Assembly (NCBI GenBank): GCA_963682025.1
Contig: OY821517.1
Location: forward strand, 98,021,946 to 98,085,945
Direction: 5' to 3'
DNA: 64,000 bases
Origin: Cordilura impudica
Lineage: Eukaryota; Arthropoda; Insecta; Diptera; Scathophagidae
Position numbers and translations under genes: made by a program. This document shows, one piece after another, positions 58,501 through 64,000 of this stretch. The notes beneath the pieces are model-generated. The model did no database searches. It was not told where the DNA came from and saw only the letters and a list, made by a program, of their open reading frames with translations. Position 1 is the stretch's first letter; every line of letters starts with the position of its first letter.

Positions 58501-59278
58501 CTGTTTCCTTATTGATATTTTCAGAAATTATTCTGTTCTTGTCGTGAATTTGACAAAGATTCTGGAATTTTAGCCAGTCTGCACGTTTGGTATTATACTT
58601 TGGTTTGCTGATGGCAGGGAGGCAACCCATTTTGGGAAATAGTTCAATAATGATAGGGAAGTGATCACTACCACTTAGAGTGTCTTCGATTTTCCAGTCC
58701 GCTTGAGCAGCTAGATTGGATGAGCAGAAGGTAAGGTCGATATGTGAGAATGTTCCATGAGTATTAAAGTGTGTTGGAGATTTGTCGTTTAGTAGAACTA
58801 AGTCTGAGTCATTGATAAAGTGGGACAATATATTACCTGTACGACTATTTGATTTAGCTCCCCAGTGTTTATGGGGGCTATTGAAGTCCCCAGCTACAAA
58901 AGTTGGTGTGTTTGTTGTTAGAACGTTGTTAAGATTTCTAATACTGAATTTAGGTGGAGGTGGTGTATAAACACTAAAAATATTGAATTTGATTTTTGAT
59001 ATTATTTCTACACAAACTGCGTCGAAGTCATTTGATGCAGTTATTTGTCTATGCTGTAAAGACGTATGTACTAAAATTGCAGTACCCCCATATCTGGAAG
59101 AGGATGTGTTAGTAGAATAAAAAGAGAAATTAATAGGTATGGGAATATTTGCAAGGGAGTGAATATGGGTTTCCTGAATACAAATAATTTTAGGGTTATA
59201 AGATTTTATAAGAATTTGCAGTTCAGCATAATTGTTTAAATAGCCGTTCATATTCCATTGTATAATGTTAATACTCAT
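55580..59278 (-). CDS. I-element ORF2: endonuclease, RT and RNase H
   Basis: 1232-residue polyprotein-like enzyme for target-primed reverse transcription; it nicks the target, copies the RNA and degrades the hybrid. Endonuclease, about residues 1-215: IIQWNMNGY (Asn 10), IQETH (Glu 36), GDFNSPH (Asp 131, Asn 133) and GSDHFPI (Asp 205, His 206). RT, about 490-760: YRPISLNPCLSKVLDKI, IISLDFERAFDKV (Asp 582), GIPQGSPLS (638-646) and AYADDFNL (Asp 674 and 675). RNase H, about 958-1080: FTDGSK (Asp 965), FTAELIA (Glu 999), CTDSLSS (Asp 1022), PGHCNIKGNEYADSEA (His 1062, Asp 1072). A Cys/His cluster, CNC...HFLCQC, lies at 1171-1188. The ATG at 59278 is the first Met before the conserved endonuclease start. 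No stop or frameshift. Longer than the roughly 1090 residues I recall for the Drosophila I factor. Confidence 0.96.
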   Translation of the reverse strand: MSINIIQWNMNGYLNNYAELQILIKSYNPKIICIQETHIHSLANIPIPINFSFYSTNTSSSRYGGTAILVHTSLQHRQITASNDFDAVCVEIISKIKFNIFSVYTPPPPKFSIRNLNNVLTTNTPTFVAGDFNSPHKHWGAKSNSRTGNILSHFINDSDLVLLNDKSPTHFNTHGTFSHIDLTFCSSNLAAQADWKIEDTLSGSDHFPIIIELFPKMGCLPAISKPKYNTKRADWLKFQNLCQIHDKNRIISENINKETANICKIIHQAANVSIPHVNNTSTKQVPWWNNKLEELKSLKNNLWHTFKRNMTQTNMLNYKKSNSIYKREIKIAKRASATSFTSTINPSTPIEKVWANIRNFTGYKCRETIHCISSLDNPDEIITNKIKMGQEFGRYWSTNSSDANFSTIFQSNKQHAASNLPIFVPCNQAITIEDDINYIELSSTLNRLKGKTPGLDRISYPMLKKLPYQLKVRILKLYNSIFSNYIPQQFKNSIVIPILKPKNNKSLIKSYRPISLNPCLSKVLDKIIANRLWWFVTSNKLLNNRQFGFKKGSSTIDSLLYVDYQIAHSLSVRKHTTIISLDFERAFDKVGIHSIIDQLTEWRVGPKIIKYVTNFMKNRKITVQINNNYSTPYPLYNGIPQGSPLSVILFIIAYNKLCSLISLHKEIGFCAYADDFNLIIPSSREKNPVLNLNNLFNDINRWCDYSGATLSTSKCKYIHICRLKNCHCDIASSNFAITEVETLRILGILINKHYRWNDHIDYLTSSLTKRLNIIKCLATHKFNCNTKSLISVVKVLILSKVNYCLPIYGSAPYSVLRKINSIINAAIRLSLGALRSTPIKNMYFEANIRSLNAQNQILTSKLFRTLLYNSNTPLTQIVKKTKLSKKIPRIPSTIYRTIQNCRKLELPSFINSNKVKKFPPWLLNTGSIDTSLHEFAKANTDHSQYKILFASIKSKLCDSKFIFTDGSKTDISITYSITTETETIKTAILPTHSSIFTAELIAIHEALLYVYNKKGKFSICTDSLSSLASIANISNSEFYPSNIRNILIKRFPDITLIWVPGHCNIKGNEYADSEAKYSAKRPLLTTQNYNRKDIDNLIDKHFDNIDRDHSFSSSSTWYKNINHYKKNIYDVMTGNQTHAKRLDFIIFERLRLGHTRVTHGALYNPNITPFCNCNISLPTTPSHFLCQCTKTENARRVTFKNTSPLHPLSTPSPDNISLMIKFLKLCNLYNKI

Positions 59279-59772
59279 AAATTATTACTAGATTAGTTAT
59301 TATAAAATAGTTTTGCATAGAATATATAAGAATTGTTATGTTATAATATATGAACTGCCCTAATGTGCAATAAAACAAATATTTTATATGATTTTTTGGT
59401 TTAAGAGAAAATACATAAATAATGTAAAGAGCAATGAGTAAAGAGGAATGGTAATAATTAAATAAAAAGCATGTGAATGAATGAATGTTTGTCGGAGGTG
59501 ATAATATATAGTTACTATTGAAAATAGTGTATAATGGCAATATGCTAATTGTTATTTTAAAGTTACTAAGAGAAAATATCAAAAAGTTGTCGTGAATTAA
59601 AAGAGCGACAAATGTTGAAGTTAAATATATTTGACAGTTCGTGAATGATTTGTTTTTAAATTTGGAATGAGATCGATGATTGTCAAAAACATATGATAGA
59701 AATGAAACTATAGTCATACCTCGATAAAAACAAAAGTAATGTGGTTGTGGAATACAGAATATAAATAAGTTT
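59279..59772 (-). other. I-element inter-ORF region
   Basis: 494 bases between the ORF1 stop and the ORF2 ATG. Several hundred bases also separate the two ORFs in the Drosophila I factor. A 149-codon minus-strand frame (59717-59268) overlaps the ORF2 start and is Ile/Phe/Ser-rich with no domain; I regard it as chance, though a role in translating ORF2 by reinitiation cannot be excluded. Confidence 0.7.
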
Positions 59773-60909
59773 TTACTTATGTCGTTTTGATCTACGGGTT
59801 GCTTCTTTTTTAATTTGATCTCTTAATTTTTTTGATGCTTTTCTAGGCAGTATTATTGGTTGGTTGCTATGTGAAGAGTTACTGTTGTGATCAGTTTCCA
59901 TTTCAGAAATTGAGTTGTCGTTATCGCTTATTACATCAGAGAAATCTTTAATAAAACGTGGCTTGTTGTTTTGTGTTGGAGGATACATATTGGTAGAACA
60001 GGAGGGCTTATCGTTGTTTGGAATTTTTGCGGTAGTGGAGTATAATGCGTTTTGTGTCGGATGACGTTGTTTATATAGAAAGGCAGCCTTTTTTTTACCT
60101 ACTTTTTCAAGTGTGGCAATGGCCTGAATTTCTTTTTCCTTCAAAAAAATTGGACAGCTTCTGTCATTTGATGAATGATTGGAGTCAATAATATGAGAGT
60201 TTTTGCAGTTGATACAGGAAGGTTGGCGAGTGCATTTTTCATTAAATTCAGCGTCGATATGGAAAGTATTGGAACAGTTGGAACATATTTTATCGCTGGT
60301 ACAGGATTTAGCTACATGTCCGTATTGGAGGCAGTTTTTACATTTTAAGGGCAGAGGTATATATGGTCGTACCTTGACTTTTTCGTAGCCAATAGATAAG
60401 TCATTTGGAAGAATGGTGGAGGCGAAGGTGACTATAATAAGACCTGTTTCTATCAGGGCGTCATCATTTTTTCTCAAAATTTTATTAATACCTGTAACGT
60501 TCTGACTTTTTAATTCCGATAAGATTTCTGTTTCACTAATGCCACGCAAATCATTGGAATAAATTACTCCTTTTGCAAAATTGAGAGCTGGGTGTTCTTT
60601 TAGCTCAACTTTGATTTCATTGGACAATGAAGCTAGCTGAATTAATTTGTTGGCTTGGACAAATGTTTTGGTTTGGATGAGTATGGTACCATTGAGAAGT
60701 TTTTTGCATTGCTGCACTTCTCCTCCAGCAACGCTGTCTATCACTTTTTTAATTAAAAATGGAGAGACGGTAGAGAGTGTTTCAGTACTTTCTTGTCTTT
60801 GCATTATAAGATACTTTTCCCCTGGAGAATGTATGGTTAGTCTTCTTTTAGTGTCAAATGTAATTGGGGGTGTCGGTTGGCCACCACCACGATCTGGTGG
60901 ATCATTCAT
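59773..60909 (-). CDS. I-element ORF1: gag-like RNA-binding protein
   Basis: 378-residue nucleic-acid-binding protein that would form the ribonucleoprotein particle with the element RNA. The N-terminus is polar (MNDPPDRGGGQPTPP). Residues about 50-180 are compatible with the RRM-like fold region of I and jockey ORF1 proteins. Three zinc knuckles follow: C190-C193-H198-C203 (CKNCLQYGHVAKSC), C209-C212-H217-C226 and C232-C235-H239-C252, the second and third with non-standard spacing. The C-terminus is Ser/Asn-rich and ends in a basic KKEATRRSKRHK, a plausible nuclear-localisation or RNA-binding tail. The ATG lies 171 bases after the element's 5' end. The frame is intact. Confidence 0.93.
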   Translation of the reverse strand: MNDPPDRGGGQPTPPITFDTKRRLTIHSPGEKYLIMQRQESTETLSTVSPFLIKKVIDSVAGGEVQQCKKLLNGTILIQTKTFVQANKLIQLASLSNEIKVELKEHPALNFAKGVIYSNDLRGISETEILSELKSQNVTGINKILRKNDDALIETGLIIVTFASTILPNDLSIGYEKVKVRPYIPLPLKCKNCLQYGHVAKSCTSDKICSNCSNTFHIDAEFNEKCTRQPSCINCKNSHIIDSNHSSNDRSCPIFLKEKEIQAIATLEKVGKKKAAFLYKQRHPTQNALYSTTAKIPNNDKPSCSTNMYPPTQNNKPRFIKDFSDVISDNDNSISEMETDHNSNSSHSNQPIILPRKASKKLRDQIKKEATRRSKRHK

Positions 60910-61080
60910 TTTAGGTTTTTGGCTTTTTGCCGATTTGTTTATTTCTTTGTGATAATAAGATAATAACGAATTTTATTATTTACAAAATAAAATAATATAT
61001 TTACTTTTGGTATACAAATAAAATTGCTTTCACTTCAGTTTTCAATACGACCATTCACTGTGAATTGCTGTTTTGAACTG
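60910..61080 (-). promoter_or_regulatory. I-element 5' UTR / probable internal promoter
   Basis: 171 bases from the element's 5' terminus (CAGTTC on the minus strand) to the ORF1 ATG. I-factor transcription is driven by an internal RNA polymerase II promoter starting at the first bases, with CAGT as initiator. The position and start fit; promoter activity is inferred. Confidence 0.65.
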
Positions 61081-61395
61081 AAGCTTCAAATAAAAAACTA
61101 TGAAGCGCTGTATTTGTAGTTATTAAACTTTTGTTGAATTGTGAATTGGCTAAAATTGATTTACATATCTATAGGCTCTTATAAAATTTTTTATTAAAAA
61201 ACCCATTTATATATATTCTGTGTGTTCAACAGATATTTATAATGAAATTTAATGAATTTTATTTAAAAACTAATCAATTTTTATATACGAGTAGATATAG
61301 ATTACAAAATATTGAAAGCAAAAATTTAATGATAAAATAAAATTTCCTAGAATTGGCACTCGAATTTCGAGGGCTGGGCTCTGCTCGTTCGTTTT
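61081..61395 (+). repeat. Dispersed repeat H, copy 4 (right part, split by the I element)
   Basis: Begins with the 12-bp target duplication AAGCTTCAAATA, then GAATTGTGAATTGGCTAAAA, AGGCTCTTATAAAAT and GGCACTCGAATTTCGAGGGC-TGGGCTCTGCTCG. The left part of the same repeat lies at about 55410-55445 across the I element. It also contains about 100 bases (61200-61330) not seen in the other copies. Confidence 0.8.
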
Positions 61396-61490
61396 GCAAT
61401 TTTAGTCCGTAGTAACAACACTAATACAAGCGCGGTCCGGAACAACCCGGCCTGACAAAAAAACATAATAAATATGGGAAAAATATTTTT

Positions 61491-61690
61491 ATAATCTCCT
61501 CTTAGTTCGATTAACTTTTCCCATTGATATTCTATGGCTTCGATACCCCGTTTATAGTAAAGACTGTCTAGCTTTAAAATTTCCACCAACCGCAGACTCC
61601 ATCTCATTCTGAACGACCTACTGTGCCATACTTTCAATTCTATATACTCTTTCGCAGATGACAGAAACATTTGTCATTCATTTTTCTTCA
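61491..61690 (-). pseudogene. Mariner transposase C-terminal fragment
   Basis: The minus strand reads LDSLYYKRGIEAIEYQWEKL then IELRGDY, which matches the C-terminal FYxxGIxxLxxRWxKCIxxxGDY block of mariner transposases. Upstream residues (LSSAKEYIELKVWHS) are diverged. The preceding part of the transposase appears across the RT fragment at 62.39-62.57 kb, so the two are probably one copy split by that insertion. Confidence 0.68.
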
Positions 61691-61699
61691 ATTGTAGGT

Positions 61700-62385
61700 C
61701 AAGCCTTTTGGAGGTTTGGGGCGGACACTTAATCACGACCTGCTAACAATCTCCGAGTGGGGTAGTGGGGTAAAGCGAATAGTGTTGATTTTAATGCGCA
61801 GAAGACTCAAAGTTGTTTGTTGACCCATAGGGCCATGGATTTACCAAAGTCAAAGGTGTGTATGGCTGGTATAGGTATTGAGGAATCGAATACTTTTGAT
61901 GTTCTAGGCAAGAAAATTCAATGTGATGTTCGTTGGAATGAGCATGTTTTTCCAGTATCGAAAGAAGCATTCAAGTGTCTTGGTTTTCTAAAACATTCGA
62001 CCGAAAATGGAATACAATATATAAGTAGGAGCTTTAAAGTCTATTTTGGAGCTACTGGACCATGTTAAAAGGATGGCGTTGATGCTTATTAATGAGAATA
62101 GGGAATCCAACTCTATTGACTTGTTGCAACATCGTCGAAATGTGGGTTGCGCAACGCTGTTCTATAGATACTACCATAGAAAATTTTCTTCCGGGATTAG
62201 CGAACTCACTCCAAGTGTCCGAGTTTCAGTTCGCTCAACCCGCTTCTGTAGTAGATCACATCTGTTTGTAGTCTACTGTTCAGTTGACCGCGCAATGCAT
62301 CAGAGAGAAAATTCGTTCCCATAACCTATTTCCCTGAAATCAACCAACGCACTACATTTGCACGGGGCATCCACTGAGTTTCGGG
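61700..62385 (+). pseudogene. Non-LTR RT remnant, family R copy 3 (3' part)
   Basis: Plus-strand relative of copies 1 and 2: MLTHRAMDLPKSKVCMAGIG, ESNTFDVLGKKIQCDVRWNE, SKEAFKCLGFLKHS, MALMLINENRESNSIDLLQH, RRNVGCATLFYRYYHRKFSS and RSHLFVVYCSVDRAMHQREN. A frameshift is near 62040. It ends around the GGGGCATCCACTGAGTTTCGG shared with the other copies. Only the RT C-terminal third is present. It lies between two mariner fragments on the opposite strand. Confidence 0.78.
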
Positions 62386-62568
62386 TAATAAAAAATTTTT
62401 ATTACCACCGATCGATCTTTTAAAGTTACAAAATAGATAACAACCCGAGGTAGCTAAATCTGTAGACCTTGCTGGTCTACAATATTCTACTGCTTTGAGG
62501 AAGAAATATTGTTTGGCACAAGTGTAGTGGGAAGAGTGCTTAGGAAAGAGATTTATTCTTGAACCCAA
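62386..62568 (-). pseudogene. Mariner transposase fragment, third catalytic block
   Basis: The minus strand reads QYFFLKAVEYCRPARSTDLA then TSGCYLFCNFKRSIGGNKNF, corresponding to the YSPDLAPSDYYLF...G(K/R)F region of mariner transposases. In the family the third catalytic Asp is in SPDLAPSD; here SPD is STD and the later SD is SG. Upstream transposase sequence is not found. Confidence 0.68.
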
Positions 62569-62930
62569 CCCGATCCACTCGAGTAGTATTTAAATTTGCA
62601 TATATATGTAGAGATTGTGATTTCAAAACTTCGAAGCAGCTACGAGAAAAAGGATCAGAAGTCTTGCAAAAAGTGTACTAAAATATGAGTATTTTTGTTT
62701 TTTTATTTTTTACTCTTTCAGGCATAGGTATAGTACTGCTCGACTGATATTGACCTATTTCTATGCAAATGTGTGAACATATTGTCTTATTTGAAGTTAG
62801 ATGATATTTACCAGAAAATATATGCAATGACTTAAATAAAAATTATATTCCTTAAAGTTGTTACATAAAGACAATACTTCCTTCAGGTTTCAAAGCATTT
62901 CTAAAAAAATTCTTGCTTCTTAAAATATAA
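62569..62930. other. No recognisable gene
   Basis: AT-rich spacer; nothing supported. Confidence 0.5.
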
Positions 62931-63743
62931 ACAAGTAAGAAAATTATAGTCGGTCTAGACCGACTATGGGATACCCTATACCATGCGTTTAGAGACCCTA
63001 CCCCATAGGCCCAACTAACTGGACATAAAAAATAAGCATAAACCAAATTTGAGTGGGATTTTTATAAATTTTTTTGTCCGCAGATATGAAAAAGTTCACA
63101 TCGGCTGCTATATCTATATGGGGACTAGGCCTAAAAATGGGTCGATCCTGACCTTGTATGAATGGATCCTGACAAGAGACCTTGTATTTTGCAAAAATAT
63201 ATACAAACAAAATTTGAGAAGAATCAGTGCAATATTTTTTGATAGATTTAAGTGAAGATCGGGAAGCAGCTCTATATGGGGCCTATGACCAAGAGTTGTC
63301 CCATGGGGATCATTTTTGGACTACTGATTAATGGATGTAATAAACACATACAAACCCAATTTGACTAAGATTTATATGATAATTTGGATCTTATGGCAAT
63401 TTAAGTCGATTTCATAGGGTTCATTTGTATGGGGGCTAGGTCTGAACATGGACCGATTCTCACCAATTTCAATAGCGTTCATCCCATGGCCGATAAAAGC
63501 TTACATACCAAATTTCATCAAAATATATTCATATTTGCGACCTACAGTTTGATTACAAGCTTTACATGGACACACAGACGGACGGACGGACGGACGGACG
63601 GACGGACATCGTTAAATCGAATCAGATAGTGATTCTGATTCGATCGGTATAATTAAAGATGAGTCTAGGTCAAATATTTTTGGTAGTTACAAACAGCAGC
63701 ACAAAGTCGTTATACCCAAACCACATAGTGGTATAGGGTATAA
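62931..63743 (-). repeat. Palindrome-ended repeat P, copy 7 (near complete)
   Basis: 813 bp in reverse orientation, from CAAGTAAGAAAATTATAGTC with the 24-bp near-palindrome to the GTGGTATAGGGTATAA hairpin. A GGAC tandem run (about 63577-63606) is longer than in most copies. Closest in sequence to copy 3. Confidence 0.92.
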
Positions 63744-64000
63744 AAAATTATAAATTAAAAAAAAATAAAAATTTCATAACTGTAGTTGACAATATTCATA
63801 GATGACACATTTAAAAAACGTATCCATTCCGATTAAATTTGAGGTGTGGGCGAACAACTACTTGAAAACGATCAGCCACTTTCCATACAAATGTGTGAAA
63901 ATTTGCTGTTATTTAAAATTTGAAATAATTTTATAAAAAATGTTCCACGATGATTTGTTAAATTTTTACTTTTTGCAGTTGCAAATATGAAGACATATCC

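Larger units (their letters stand above)
55446..61080 (-). mobile_element. Full-length I-like non-LTR retrotransposon, ORFs intact
   Basis: 5635 bp on the minus strand. It starts CAGTTCAAAAC at 61080, carries a 171-base 5' UTR, ORF1 (378 codons), a 494-base inter-ORF gap and ORF2 (1232 codons), and ends in a TAA-repeat tail (55446 to about 55475). It is flanked by a perfect 12-bp duplication. The Drosophila I factor shows the same plan from my knowledge of it: a 5' end starting CAGT that serves as an internal promoter, a short 5' UTR, an inter-ORF spacer of several hundred bases, RNase H after the RT and TAA repeats at the 3' end. Neither ORF is interrupted, so this copy may be competent or very recently so. 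It landed inside a copy of repeat H. Confidence 0.95.

Noticed and set aside
59268..59717. 149-codon minus-strand frame between I-element ORF1 and ORF2
   Set aside because: Ile/Phe/Ser/Tyr-rich, no domain, AT-driven; the Drosophila I factor also has a long inter-ORF region without a third ORF.

Overview
This is an A+T-rich eukaryotic (insect) genomic window, almost certainly dipteran and probably from a calyptrate fly. The assignment rests on the transposon families present (I-like, jockey, BEL/Pao, Transib, hAT, PIF/Harbinger, irritans-type and maT-like mariners, Helitrons) and on a dispersed roughly 800-bp repeat of a type I associate with muscoid flies. There is no bacterial-style gene organisation. 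I recognise no host gene with confidence; three short exon-like fragments (about 6.0-6.4, 10.25-10.44 and 31.85-32.26 kb) are the only candidates. The window is essentially a transposon graveyard with one apparently intact element.

Layout. 1-6 kb: two pieces of an RTE-type non-LTR element on the minus strand flank a broken Transib transposase, a relative of RAG1. 6.5-12.5 kb: an irritans-type mariner remnant, a 2.4-kb non-autonomous Helitron with intact ends, and a TIR-bounded mariner relative. 12.7-16.4 kb: a PIF/Harbinger pair (Myb/SANT protein and DDE transposase, convergent), then a hAT remnant carrying a 303-bp Harbinger-type MITE. 17-20.4 kb: helicase of an autonomous Helitron split by a palindrome-ended repeat, then a non-LTR RT remnant. 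21-26.2 kb: repeat copy, mariner remnant, and a 1.2-kb degenerate minisatellite.

26.7-31.8 kb: a hAT element with TIRs and an almost perfect 8-bp target duplication, containing a second Helitron copy. 34-39.4 kb: repeat, mariner and RT remnants and a Helitron-like element with seven 142-bp tandem units. 39.6-45.3 kb: a mariner fragment and a jockey element interrupted by an internally deleted BEL/Pao LTR retrotransposon with LTRs, primer binding site and 5-bp duplication. 47.9-49.9 kb: a nearly open RT reading frame. 50-54.7 kb: repeat copies and a mariner remnant.

55.4-61.1 kb is the highlight: a full-length I-like retrotransposon with two uninterrupted ORFs, all expected catalytic motifs, a TAA-repeat tail and a perfect 12-bp target duplication. 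The rest is mariner, RT and repeat remnants.

The recurring theme is nesting: Helitron in hAT, BEL in jockey, MITE in hAT, palindrome-ended repeat in Helitron helicase, I element in a dispersed repeat, and RT fragment in mariner. These give a relative chronology and show the I element and the BEL insertion as comparatively late events. Nothing here is a gene cluster working as a pathway; the functional units are the transposons themselves.
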